The notes below the pieces were generated by a model, which worked only from the letters and a program-made list of their open reading frames with translations, did no database searches and was not told the origin of the DNA. A DNA stretch of 64,000 nucleotides, taken from contig JAGUCH010000001.1 in the NCBI GenBank assembly GCA_019096065.1, forward strand, positions 5,456,001 through 5,520,000, read 5' to 3'. The first letter of the stretch is position 1. The number at the start of each line of letters is the position of its first letter. This document shows, piece by piece, positions 37,001 through 48,963 of this stretch. The position numbers and the translations under genes were made by a program. This DNA is from Paracyclopina nana. Taxonomy: Eukaryota; Arthropoda; Copepoda; Cyclopoida; Cyclopettidae.

Positions 37001-37709
37001 TAATCTGGGAAATCCGTCAAGAGCAACTTCTTCTTTAAAAGTAGTCATTTGGAATGCCAGGTCCTTTTTCAATGTCGTACCTTCGTCCAGCTAGACTGCG
37101 AGGAATTTTTGCAACTTTGGAGAAAAACTCTGCAAAGTTGAAAAAGAGACTGAAATAATTGATGTAGGCTCTCGCAATTGCTTTCTCCAACTATAACCTA
37201 GTTGGTACAAAAATAGTTTGCTAAAATAATGTGTTTAGTGGTACACTTTCACTTGAAAGGCCAGTTGACGGGTTGATGCCCCCATTCAGACCACCTTTTG
37301 TTTTCCTGAAACTCTCCGAAATGCGCTAGCTAAAAATATAAAGCGAGGAGCCCACAAAGACAAAGAAGCAAAACGCAAGGTTTTAATCCAGAAACCAACT
37401 TAATAAAGTGGCAAGGAAAAAAATGGACCCGTCACGAGTAGAAGTAGCACTCTGATCATAACGGCCTGTTTTCACCATGGAGAGTTTTCTCCAAAGGAAA
37501 CAAGCTCGAAATTGTCCCAGGTCATGCAACGACCATTTGTCAAGTCCGACCTCAAAGAGGCCAAGAAAACTTACGAGCCTTTATGTCGGCTCCCGCCCCC
37601 TAAATCGTCCTCATAACTACTTTCCAATCTGGCCACCAACAAGATGATACAGCTCATGAAAAAGCCATTTGGGTCCCTTGGGAGCAAGCCTTTGAAAAGA
37701 TGGACTTAC
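31021..37709 (-). other. Inferred first intron of the Dpr/zig-8-like gene; no gene seen
   Basis: About 6.7 kb with no recognisable coding exon on either strand and one (GT)8 run at 36864-36879. Its bounds come from the acceptor at 31021 and the strong minus-strand donor CCAG|GTAAGT at 37709. The region is long and quiet, as expected for regulatory intron sequence of a neuronal adhesion gene. Confidence 0.5.
36864..36879. repeat. (GT)8 microsatellite
   Basis: 16 bases of uninterrupted GT. Confidence 0.85.
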
Positions 37710-37915
37710 CTGGCTCAAAGCTGCTGAGGATGAATGTAGAAGAATGGTGTGACAGCACTCAACGGGTATTTTTTGGGAGCACTTCAATTTATGGAGGTCC
37801 TTTTCTGTCGGCGTTCGCTCAACGTCTGCAGAAGCCTTGGCGAATCTTCATCCCTGTTAACGACGTCAACGACGAGTGCTGTGGCGTCCTCGTAGAGGCT
37901 CCTCTCTCTCATTGC
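37710..37915 (-). other. Candidate 5' UTR exon of the Dpr/zig-8-like gene
   Basis: This is a CG-richer patch than its surroundings. It ends on the minus strand at GAGCCAG|GTAAGT and begins just downstream of a TATA-like box at 37939-37944. The approximate 5' end assumes transcription starts about 30 bases after the TATA. It contains an ATG near its 5' end with a short reading frame of about 42 codons, which could act as an upstream ORF if transcribed. Confidence 0.45.
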
Positions 37916-37938
37916 GGAGGCCGCTCGCTCACGCCCTG

Positions 37939-37944
37939 TATATA
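37939..37944 (-). promoter_or_regulatory. TATA-like box
   Basis: TATATA on the minus strand in the context GCGCTATATACAGGGCG, embedded in otherwise CG-rich DNA, upstream of the candidate first Dpr/zig-8 exon. Confidence 0.45.
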
Positions 37945-39601
37945 GCGCAAGTCGGTCCGTATACGCAGCTACTTTCTAATGTTTTCAATGTGTACTATGT
38001 AGAGTAACGCGCACATTTTTTGCTCGCCCCTTTCAAAAAAGGTCCGGCTCACACATTACAAGTATGTGTTTTTAAAGTCGTTAGCAACCTTAAACAAATA
38101 GCGGAAAACCCTGTTTAACGACTCTGCTTGCCTTGAGTATTTTTTAGTAAGAAAAAGTGCGGAGGATATTCATTGTCTTCAACTTTCTGCAGTACTCGTC
38201 GAATGATGGCGAAGAGTTTTTGAAAATGCATCATGATGCGGCGAAGTTGAGCTCTGCTCACTACTGCTAGCACATGCATGATGATGCACTGTCGTGGTGT
38301 CAAATGTTTTTCACCCACCCACGATTCGATGTAAGATTGCATTCTGTGTGCAAAAAATGTTTGGTGGTTGACTTTTAATAGCGACGTATATCAAGTGATA
38401 CCACGACATTATTTGTTTTTACAGATTCGACAGCCACAAAGTTTATGTTGCTATTTGGGACCGACAAGGGCTGATTTGTAGCCTTGCTTACCGTCCAGAA
38501 TTTTTATATTTGGCCGCCGCGTTCGGTCAGATACACCCCAGCTTTAAAGCTTTGTTTTTGTGAAGGGTACTACTACTTCGGCAAGGCAGCACAATACCAT
38601 TGTAGGCCATGACGTAGCTAGTAAGATCTCACATTACTCGTTTACCTTTTTATCCGTTTCTGTTTGTCGATTCAGGATTACTGGATTCCTCGTCTTTCGT
38701 TGGAATGATAATCAACGTCCTACTCTGAGCCAAGAAAGCAGCATTAAAAAAAACACCATTCATGCTACCACAGATTATCGACAATGTCTAGATCATTGAT
38801 TTTAAAGTTCCAGCCTTTGTAAAGGTCGCATAAACTACGAAACAACTGATGAATGGAAAGGAGAAGCAAGGCGTGTAATTCGCAATCTTCACCTGCTTAA
38901 AATTGCTCCAGAACGAGCGTTCTAATCCGCATCAACTACTTCGGGAAAATTGTGTACGTTGCTCATGTTAAAGAATATATCGAGCGTTATAGCTGAACTA
39001 CAAGACTAAGCCGATAATGTATCTAGAGCATCTAAAATTCATGTTCGCAGCATTAGAGGGGCGTAGGGGAGCTAGCCCCAAAAAGTGATATTAAAAAATG
39101 CCATAAAGGGTCGATAACGATTATTTACTTGCTGATTCAGGAGATATCCCCGGAAGCAGGTGATAAAGTTGGCCCTGCAAATGTGATCGTACTACTTCCA
39201 AAGCATACATACTATGAAGCTCATCATAAATAATCATGCTTTAGGTTGAAAATGGTAGGAATAGCATATATAGTATATATTATTTGTTTTATTTGATGTT
39301 TTTTGCATGACTGGCTTTTACGACCACTGACAAAATAGACGTAGTAGATTGTGGCGTACATCCTCGTAATGGAAACAATTCAAGTACATACAAAGCCTTA
39401 GTTGAGCATTAAAAAGCCGTCCCATTGTCAAACGCAGAGAGTTCTATTTTAAAATACAAATAGTGTTGCATTCAAAAAATAAATTATTTGAGATGAGTAG
39501 ATGTGTAGAAGCGAGTACGGATTGCGAGTCCAGCTAGCGTCAATACTAGTCCGTAATCATTTTTAAAAATAGATAATTTGAAATTGCTAAGCGAAGAGAG
39601 C
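37945..39601. other. Intergenic stretch, nothing recognised
   Basis: AT-rich DNA between the inferred Dpr/zig-8 promoter and the 3' end of CDO1. It holds short ORFs without protein-like features and no RNA gene that I can identify. Confidence 0.5.
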
Positions 39602-40694
39602 CTAATCCTCGTTATTGATACGCATGGCATTTTTCATGGCCTCAATATCGATTCGTTTCTCCTTGTTTTTGGACACTTTCTCGCCAAATTTGCTCCAGAA
39701 CGTCATCGGGCAACATTGCTTTTTGCCTGTCCTCTCGTCAAATATCTGGAAAAAAGTGTTCATACAAATTTGCGGATTGACACTATATTATTAGCCTAGT
39801 ACCTGGCAGCTTTTGAATGGAGGGCTGTACAGATGCAAAGAGACCGCAGCATCGCTGTGGCTCGTATTTTCCACTCGATGAAGTCCCAATTCATCCGACA
39901 TGTAGGTGACCCCGTTCACTTTGGCATCATATCGTTCTTTCTCCAGCATTCCACCGTTTTCATCGCTCTGCTCATGGGGCCAAAAAAACCTCACCTAACA
40001 GAGAGATTCAGTTTGAGCTGAAATGCCTCTTCTAACCCGCAGCTCTCGCGTATCCCAGATGCTCAGCTTTACAAGTCATTAATTCCCCCGGATTGATGTG
40101 CCAAAATCTCAAAAACTGAACTCTCAATTGACCTTTTTCCCACGCACGAGCTTTCAAGATTATGACAGCATATCCATAGATTATGTTCTACAGCATGCAT
40201 ATAAATTTGCATTGCTCTTTATTCACATTTGGCCATCAGGACTTCCATCCGGATGCCAAATTGCTCCAAACTACGTTTACCTTGGAACATTAACCCTCTT
40301 TCATGACTGTGCCCTTACGCGAAATTGCGAGTAAATTAAAGCCTAACAGCCCGCCTGCAAAATTACTTCTACTCACTTCTCGAAGAGATCCATCCAAGAC
40401 TTTGACAAAGCAATGAGAATTCGTATGATCGTGAATGGTTGACTGGTTTCCCGGCGCCCAGCAGAGCAACATCAGATTAAACTTGCCATTGCCCTCGTGA
40501 ACCAAGTTCCGCGTGTACTTGTATTTGTCGAATTTTGCGTACTTCTTCCAATCTCTTGGGTTCGTTTTGTAGGACGAGAGGACAGTCTCGACCTCTTCGA
40601 TGTTGACCGATTCCTCTTGAAAAAGGTCAAGTAGCTTTTCTATCAGTTCTTCCCACGTGATTCCGGATTCCCTTTTTTGTGTCGCGGAACTCAT
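39602..40694 (-). CDS. CDO1: Cysteine dioxygenase type 1
   Basis: A cytosolic non-haem iron enzyme that oxidises L-cysteine to cysteine sulfinate, the entry to taurine and sulfate production. Exons: 40377-40694, 39803-39994, 39602-39745, giving 217 residues (family about 200). The cupin motif [16 protein letters not shown] carries iron ligands His88 and His90 and the Cys95 of the Cys-Tyr cofactor. LGLHRVEN gives the third iron ligand, His145. SLHLYSPPF gives Tyr162, the cofactor partner. [16 protein letters not shown] supplies the substrate-binding arginine (Arg62). Exon 2 begins at a CTGTTAG acceptor. The last exon ends in a short tail after TFWSKFG that resembles no extra domain. An acceptor-like CTTTGACGTTTAG upstream of the ATG suggests a 5' UTR intron. 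Confidence 0.96.
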
Positions 40695-42565
40695 GATTTC
40701 GAGTGGTACGTGTGTACCTAAACGTCAAAGTAAAGAGTGGAAAAATTAGAAAGTCAATCCTCAGTCCTCTGTACTGTAGATGTATTGACTCAATTATTGA
40801 TCATTTCAAAAAAACAGGCCTTTTTCCATTATAGGAAATTTCCACTCACTTTTGCTCTGCTACAGTAGTTGGCAAACTTATATATTGTATCTGTGCAATA
40901 GTTGTCAATTCAACGGATGATTACTCGAAACTGAACGAGTTCCTGTCTTCTCTTGGGTTCAAATACAAACTTCTTGCAAGATAATGGGGCTATCGGACAA
41001 TTGACGGAATTTGCCACGAGCTTATGAAAAGCGGATATCAAACTTGCGAATTTCTCTTACCGTTTGGCTGAGGTGATGATGCATTTTGAACTATGCAGCT
41101 GTCTTGCTCTATCCAGACCATGTTCGTGCTTCGGGCAATTTAGCAACTATTTCTAAGATGTGCTTTTCCGATGATGCTGATCACAACCACGACACAATTA
41201 ATGACGCCACCACAATAACCTGGATTAGAAACGAACAACGACGCGTAGGTTTACCGGTAATTTCCTTTCTTAGTAGCTGAGTTTACGCACTCATTTCAAG
41301 AGGTTCGGAGACGCGTGACTGGCCAAAAGTAGAACCAACCAGTAAATGCGCTACTGCGCTTGAAATATTCATGACGGTGTGGTTGAACTATGGAATGACA
41401 CATGCGCGTTTGATTACTTACGTTGATGTGGCAAATGTAACTGGCAGCCATAGATTTCAAAAATATCGATCGGATAATGCTCTAGATTGTTTGCTGAGGA
41501 GCTGGATAGCGCCTAGTTTCTTCCAGATTTCTTCCAAGGATCGTAGTGAAAAAATGTCGTCATGTGATTGTTGTTTCAAAAACTCGTAAATCTTATTAGT
41601 TTTACTGAACCGATGTATTTCTAACGGAGTGGGTATCAAAAGGCTGGACACTTTCTGCATGCATTTTAAACTTGCAACTTTCATAATTCATTAAATCAGA
41701 CTGAATGAGCTAGGCATAAAATTGTTGGAAAGGCACTCAACATATGCTGAAACGATAGTTGTCACTATTCTTCAGCTCCATGCAATCTATTTCAAATCTC
41801 GAGTATTGCAAACTTTACGTTTCATCTCATCCTTAGCTTGGATACATATATTAGCATTATCAATTTTTCCTCCTTTTTCAATAGGAGCATCGAAACAGAG
41901 CGACGTCGTTCTTCTTTTCCCAGTAGAAGTGAAGGCTCGTCAACAAGTTATCGACATTCCAGTTTCTGCGCTGCAACGCAATAAGAAAAAAATAAAGGCT
42001 GGCCATCACATCACTGGATGACTGCTACTTCTTTATAAATTGCAACTGTGAGCAATATCTGCTAAGCCATATAAAAGTATAAGGTGATAATGGAATGATT
42101 CGCAAAAAAGGGAGGCCAATAACAATAGCAGAAAGGCGCTGTTTGACTCCCGTGAACTTTTCAAGGATTCTCTACATCCATGTTCAAGGTGTTCTTCCAC
42201 TTTGGGCTCCAATGGAATGCATGAAAAAGGAAAGCAGCAAAGCAAGCTGCGCCGATGAAGAGCTCCTTTATTAAGGATGCGCGTTCTCGAGTGCAGCCTT
42301 TGTTCATTACGCAAGTTCTAATTAGTGTCCCATTTTTAGTTGTTGCAAGGCCTCAAGGCCGCGAGAAAAATCAGCACTCTTGATGATCAAAGAGAAAGGC
42401 TCAAATTGTGGCCCGAAAAGTGCACTTCAGCTACTGTAGCCGTCACGCGCGCGCATTCCTTTCGCTGAAAGCTCGCTACATACACACTACATAGTACTAT
42501 ACTACGAGGAGCAGCTGCAACAGCCTCGAGTCTGGTGGCCTGGATGGTCTCGTGCATGTCACAAT
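40695..42565. other. Divergent intergenic region between CDO1 and the IDE-like gene
   Basis: 1.87 kb separating two head-to-head genes, so it should hold both promoters. The right end (about 42430-42560) is CG-richer and lies directly before the IDE-like ATG. ORFs inside show no recognisable domains. Confidence 0.5.
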
Positions 42566-45500
42566 ATGACCGAGGAAGACCTCATTTGCGAGGCAACCGA
42601 GCCTTTCGATGCCGAGGCCGCGAAGAGGCCACCACACCAGGTCACCTCCATGAGTTGCCTCAAGGGCTGCATGAAGTCCTGCTGCCCCCTCGTGATAAGT
42701 GCCCTTAACGACCTTCGAAGGGCCAAGGTGACCGAGGCTGTTGCCAAGAAGGCTGTCGTCGTCCTCAATGGGGATCCCGAGGCTGCCGAAGCTCAGCTGC
42801 CAACTGTGATTGATCGCGAAGACGAGATTAGAAAGCCCCAGAGGGATCAATACTCCTACAGGTTATTACACGCTACTGCCATCATTGTTCAAGATCAAAA
42901 CTTATTCCTTTTTAGGTACATTGAGCTGAAGAACGGGCTCAAGGTCATTTTAGCCTCCGACCCTGACGCTAAGGCTTCTGCTGCCGCCTTGGACATCAAA
43001 GTGGGAAGCTTTCACGACCCTGTTCACCTGCAAGGCCTTGCTCATCTATGCGAACACGTCCTTTTCACTGGCTCTGAGCAGTATCCCAACGAGAGCTATT
43101 CAGCCTTTTTGGGCCAGAGGGGAGGCTCTTCGAACGCATTCACCACCTCGGAGCACACCAACTTCCACTTTGAAGTCCCGAGCCAGCACTTTGAAGAGTC
43201 GCTCAAGCGGTTTGTGTCATTCTTCCAATGTCCAATTTTACGAGAGTCGAGCATACAGAACGAGCTTGAAATCATCCAGAGCGAGCACGAAAAGAACAAA
43301 TGGAACGACGTGTGGAGGACCAATCAAGTGGAGAGGGCCACCGCCAATCCAGGCCACGTGTTCAGCCACTTCTCGACTGGCACCAGGCAAACCCTGACCA
43401 TAGAAAAGGGCGCTGACAGAAACCTTCGCTACGAGCTATTTCAGTTCTACATGGCCAACTACTCCGCCAACATCATGTGCCTTTGCCTCGTCCACAACTC
43501 CAGCCTTGACGAAATGGAGGAGCTAGCAAAGGCCTACTTGCTCGGCCTGCTGAACAAAAACGTCCCCGAAAGAATTTGGCCTTCGAAGCCCTTCAAGCCG
43601 AAGCAAATGCGTACGAAAATCTATATTGTGCCAGTGAAAGAAGTGTGCCACGTCAATCTGACTTTCCCTATGGAGGATATATCTTCCTATTATTTTGCGG
43701 CTCCCGCAGGACAAGTTGCTCAACTTATAGGCCATAAAGGCCAAGGCAGCCTTTATTCGTACCTCAGAGGGAAAAGCTGGGCTCACCAATTGGTAGCCAG
43801 TCACAAAACGTTGGGCAAGGGGTTCTCGCTCTTTATGATTTCGGTTCAGCTCACGGATACCGGGGAGAAGTTTGTAGACGAGGTCATCAAGCACGTATTC
43901 CAGTATATCAAGTTACTACGGGACACCGGTCCCCTCCAGTGGTTTTACGAGGAGCTCAAGTACATGACCGAGCAGCAATTTGAGCACCAAGACAAAGAAA
44001 GGCCTCAAAACTTCGCGAGCAATTTGGCCTCTTGGCTTCACTTGTATCCTCCAAAGGAGGTCGTGGCGGCAGACTATTTGATCTATGAATGGAGGCCCGA
44101 CTTGGTTGAGCGTATTTTCGCCTACTTGAGTCCGGACAACCTACGCGTCACAATATTGACGAAAAAGGCCAAGTTTTTCAGCTCAAACGTCGAGCCCCAC
44201 TTTGGAACAGACTATCACGTGGAGAAGATCCCCAGTGAAACATTGGCTCAATGGCATGATTGTGGCCTCAATGATGACCTGAGGTAGGCCATTTGCATAG
44301 TTTTTCCATATATGCATGGTGTTCCTACGTAGCTATTTAATTATATTGCAGAGTTCCAAGACCAAACGAGCTAATAGACAGGGATCCCAAAATTGTACCC
44401 AGTGATTTGGACAGAGAGAAAGCGATGCCCGAGCTATTTTTGAATATGGAAAGGATCAGGCTAAGAGCTTGGCATCTGCCCTACACCAGGCCCAAAATTC
44501 CAAAAGCATTCATCTTTGTCCGATTCTTCGTGGACAGCAAAAAGTCGTGTTGCCCAAGAACGTCCTGTTTAAACAGCTTATTCTCATTCATGATCCGTGA
44601 CTTCCTCACGGACGAGTCCTACAATGCTCAAATAGCTGGACTGTTTTACGTTTTGAGGCCGATCCGAAATGGAGTAGAGCTGGAAGTCCGGGGAAGTAGC
44701 GGGAGACAGGCCAAATTCCTCAAGAAAATACTCGCAGTGATTTACGAAGCGCCGTTTGACCAGACAATTTTGAGCGAGGAAAGATTCCAGCAAATCCACA
44801 CTCTGCACTTGAATGGCCTTTCAAGCGGAGATGCGAGCAAGCTCAAAATCCTAGCAAAAAACATTTTGGCTCATGTTCTGTGTCCAGACTCGAACCATTT
44901 AAGAGAGGCTCGTATGGGGGCAATGAAGTCGATCTCGTTGCAAGACCTACGATCTCATGCGAAGGAGTTTTTACTCACAAACTCCATTGAGACGTTCTTC
45001 TATGGAAACCTTACAGTGGAGTCTGCCAATAAAATGGCCAACACAATCATAGCACATCGCAGCAGATTCCTTGAAAGATATGCGCAAGAATTAGGAGATG
45101 ATGAGCCTGACAATGACGAAGAGAGCAAGCTCCACTTGGAGGACTGGTTCAAAAATGATCCCGTGCACAAGATTGTTCGGCTAGAGTGCCATGTGCTGAG
45201 TAAAATCGCGCTTGAAACTCCAAACGAACATGAAGGAGAAACTAACGCTCTGAAACCAGATGAGGTTGAGCCAATGTCAGAGGATGCTGAGGACAACGAG
45301 GCTTTTGCTCTGGAATACAGCCTACCCAAACCCAACGAACAAGGTCCAAGGCATGACATCTTAATAGTGAACAATGAAGTCCATTCCTCTTCCTGTGTTC
45401 TGTACTACTTGGAGTACTCTCAAAATCGAGCTCCAGAGGCAGCGAAGCTGGAGCTGTTCTTTCATCTGGTTCAGGTGAGGCTTGTCACAGCGATGAAACA

Positions 45501-46101
45501 CGTGGTTCCCTTGGGCTATGTCGTGGGCTGCGACATGAGAAAGGTCAACAACAGGCTGGGCTTTCGGATCACAGTCGAGTCCCAATATCCGTTGTCAGTT
45601 GTCTTCCAGACGATTGAGGATGCGCTAGAGAACTTGGACGACTTTTTAGCTCGCATGAGCGAGGAGGAGTTTGAAATGAGCAAGGCTGCAGTCATGTCAG
45701 TCAAAGAGGAATCAATTTCAAGCATGAACGAGAAGGCTCACGCCAACTGGCGAGAGATTTTGGAGGAAACGTACGACTTTGCCAGGCACTCTAGGGAACT
45801 GGCAAGCATGAGCCGATTGGAGTTACTGGACATACGGACTTTCTTTCGCCAATGGATCCATGGCAAGGCCTGTGAACGGCGCAGTTTGGTCATCTCCATC
45901 AGCCCGGATCCCATATTGAACCGTTTGGAGGCTGGCCCTAACATCTTCCACTGGACAATAGACCAAATTGACAAGGACTTCCGAGATATCATGACTCCAT
46001 TGCCGAAGCTTCAAATTCCGGAAGAATGGTACCAACGTGTCTTGTCCAACTCGCAGAACATTTATGAGCCTCCAATTATCTACTTTGACAATATTTTATA
46101 A
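42566..46101 (+). CDS. Insulin-degrading-enzyme-like M16 zinc metalloprotease
   Basis: M16A proteases close a two-half chamber around peptides and cleave them. Exons: 42566-42861, 42916-44283, 44352-46101, giving 1,137 residues (human IDE is 1,019). The catalytic inverted zinc motif HLCEH is at residues 142-146. The distal glutamate lies in QSEHEKN about 80 residues later. GSSNAFTTSEHTNFHF and QVERATANPGHVFSHF match IDE more closely than nardilysin. The C-terminal half keeps LETYDFARH-like M16 features. It differs from IDE in an extra N-terminal stretch of about 60 residues with a Cys cluster (SCLKGCMKSCC) and an acidic insertion (DDEPDNDEES and VEPMSEDAEDNEA) between the third and fourth domains. 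I call it IDE-like rather than IDE because of this divergence. A poly(A) signal lies at 46189-46194. Confidence 0.9.
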
Positions 46102-46188
46102 AAACACCGATCTGCTTTTCCTGTCAAATTACAACTGCCGTCTTCTTGTTATTGCGTGCATTACATTTTGTATCTTCTACTATATAGA

Positions 46189-46194
46189 AATAAA
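46189..46194 (+). promoter_or_regulatory. Poly(A) signal of the IDE-like gene
   Basis: AATAAA, 88 bases after the stop codon. Confidence 0.8.
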
Positions 46195-46616
46195 GTCGTT
46201 TTTATCGCTATAACTTTCTCATCGACCAAGCTTCACTACTAAGAAGCGTAGAAGAGGGGCTAATATTATCAAAAAAATTCTTACCAAGCTATTTGGTAGC
46301 ATCATTTAACTTCTGCTGTCAACGAAACAAACCCATCTTGAAACAAGAAATGTGAAAGAACTGAGATACTTAACTTTTGCTGAAAAAAATTAAAATGTAA
46401 AATTTACGGCGACGAGTTACATTTTTAGATATTCTGTGTGAACCGCTTATTTGGCGTTATTTGAAATGGTTTGGTGAGAATCAAAGCAAAACCAACTGGC
46501 ACCGACAGCTGAATTATGAAAGCAGCTGAATTTCGGGACGCTGCTGATGAGAAATTCGCTTCGGTCGCGCTTGCCGAAGATCTTTTCTCTACTGGCCTCG
46601 TCCTTAGACCTTGACA
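46195..46616. other. IDE-like 3' flank and USP3 promoter region
   Basis: About 420 bases between two same-strand genes; no TATA box or other gene identified. Confidence 0.5.
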
Positions 46617-48762
46617 ATGGAGTGTCCTCACATTCTCAAGGACGGGGTCCGTGTCAAGGTCGAGAACCTTCAGACTGGACTCGATTTCAAGTGCTCAAGT
46701 AATTTTCGCCAAATCTATGTAAATATTGCATAAGGTGCGGAGCATAATAGCGGTCATTTTTCAGAATGTGATGCAAACGACTCGATATGGATCTGCGCTA
46801 CGTGTGGAGTTCTCAATTGTGGCCGGTATGTCAAAGCTCATGCTTTGGCTCATTATGAGGACGAAGCGAGTGGCCATTCAGTTTGCCTGGAATGCCAAGA
46901 GCTTTCTGTGTTTTGGTGAGTCTTATTAAAACAGCCTCAATCATAATGAATTTTCACGGTTTTCTATTAGCTATGCTTGTGACGACTTTGTGGTCAATGA
47001 CACTCCTGATTTTGCTCTTGATCGGCTGAGGTCTGCCGTGACGCAATTGCGGAATGCCGAAGCGAAAAAGGAGGAAGTGAAAAAGGACGAGGAAGACTCG
47101 AACAGCTCCTCTTCTTCGTCGCGTAGAAGTAGCTTGCGTCCCCGTAAACAATCACGGAGAAGGTCGCAGTCCTTCGACAGCGTGAACGGAGGCAGCAACG
47201 TAGAGAACAATCAGCCTGCCAACAAAAAAGCCAAAAATGTAGAATCACCGGCCACCTCTAAAACGACACCCAAGCAAGACAAAAAAGGTGCCTTGAAAAA
47301 TCTCGTAGGCCTCAGAAACCTGGGCAACACTTGCTTCATGAGTGCTGTGCTCCAATCCCTAGGGTACATCATGCTCTTTTATAATACGAGATTTACTTAA
47401 TTGTTAGTGCCACATTTCCATAGAAATATCAATGAATTTTGCAAAGTCTTGAAGCAACTACCATCCCTAGAAGAGAGGCTGTCGTCTTCCAAGTCCTCAA
47501 ACAGTCCCATGAATGGTCTGCTAAAGTCACGCGAGTCGCGTAACAAAAACGGCATTGCACCGAACCCAACAGAAGGTCCCATAATGACCGAAGAATTAAG
47601 GAAGGTCCTTATAGCTTTGAGTCAAGGCCAATCTTCGAAGCACAAGGTTATCTCCCCAGAGGCCCTATTTTTGGTCATCTGGAAGGTAGTGCCACGATTT
47701 AGAGGCTATCAGCAACAAGACGCTCACGAATTCCTCAGGTACGCTAAAAATCAACGTTTATCCAAGGGCATCTTGTAATTGTAAAGATTATTAGGTACAT
47801 GCTTGATCGCCTACATACGGAGTTGCTTTGTTTGCTGCCTGGAGATGTCAACTTTTTGCAGCAGCAGAATTTGTCGCCATATTCGAGGAGACGATCGAGT
47901 CTGAGTCCTGGAATCGCCAAGTCATCCTCACATTCATTAGTGACGTCAATTTTTGGAGGCACCCTACAATCTGAGGTGACATGTTTGACTTGCAAGACGT
48001 CTTCCAAGAAGCATGACCCATTTTTGGACCTAAGCATAGACATTCCATCTGGCTTCTCACAGTTTCGTAAAAGCAAGTCGGACTGTGAGGACCGCCAGCA
48101 ATGCACACTTTACGGTAGTTTTTCATTTTACTTGGCTGTGTAAAAGTGTGACATCATGCTTATTTTCTAGACTGCTTACAAAAGTTTGTGGATGTAGAAG
48201 AATTGGCTGAATCAGAACGATTCTTTTGCAACAGCTGTAAAAGCAAGCAGAGTTCCACCAAAAAGTTTTGGATTCGTAGACTGCCCAATGTGAGTACTGA
48301 GTAGTTGATTTTTGAGCAAAAGCACTTTATGCAAATTTTGCGCTTTCAGGTTTTATGTCTTCACATCAAACGATTTCGGTGGAGCCCATATTCTAGAACG
48401 AAAATCGACACCCACGTGGGGTTCCCTTTGTCTGGTTTGGATATGTCTCAATACTTGTTGTCAAATCTCCACGAAACACGTTGCTCAAACTCAGGCTCTT
48501 GCCTCTATGACTTGGCTGCTGTAATTGTTCACCATGGATCAGGGTAAATCCTTTCTTTATTATAACCTTCAATCAAAATCAATTGCGTTTTGCTTTCAGG
48601 GCTGGATCTGGCCACTACACTGCCTTTGGAACCAAGTACAGCCATTGGTACCATTTCAATGATTCCACAGTGTCTGTAGCTGACCCTGAAACGGTGAAGC
48701 AGTGCAAGGCTTACATTCTGTTTTACATTCAACGCGAGTTTAGGTTGCCCCCCATGTCTTAA
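46617..48762 (+). CDS. USP3: Ubiquitin-specific protease 3 ortholog
   Basis: USP3 is a nuclear cysteine protease that removes ubiquitin from histones H2A and H2B and other chromatin proteins. Eight exons: 46617-46698, 46765-46915, 46971-47363, 47424-47738, 47795-48114, 48171-48289, 48350-48543, 48600-48762, giving 578 residues. Residues 1-90 form a ZnF-UBP domain, beginning MECPHI as in other USP3 proteins and ending [13 protein letters not shown] Ser/Arg/Lys-rich linker (about 110-185) looks like a nuclear localisation region. The Cys box is [18 protein letters not shown] with Cys199. YQQQDAHEF, the two zinc-binding CxxC pairs ([19 protein letters not shown]) and the His box SGHYTAF (His530) follow, and then HFNDSTV. 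All seven introns are 55-66 bases long. Confidence 0.97.
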
Positions 48763-48854
48763 AAAGGGCTGCTAAGTCGGATTCTTTCAGAAAATACTCC
48801 TCGGCACGCCTAAACAATTTTATAAACGATAATGCTTTTCAACCTCCAATCAGT

Positions 48855-48860
48855 TTTATT
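48855..48860 (-). promoter_or_regulatory. Poly(A) signal of the PLA2-like gene
   Basis: AATAAA on the minus strand about 100 bases past the stop of the PLA2-like gene. USP3 ends at 48762, so the two genes converge with about 200 bases between stops. Confidence 0.7.
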
Positions 48861-48963
48861 TTCTAAATCACGGTTATTTATGTGTAGGGATAAACCCGTA
48901 AGTACGTAGACTGGAATACAGGATGGTAAAAATTGAAATTGGAATTTTGCGTCTACCGACTTT

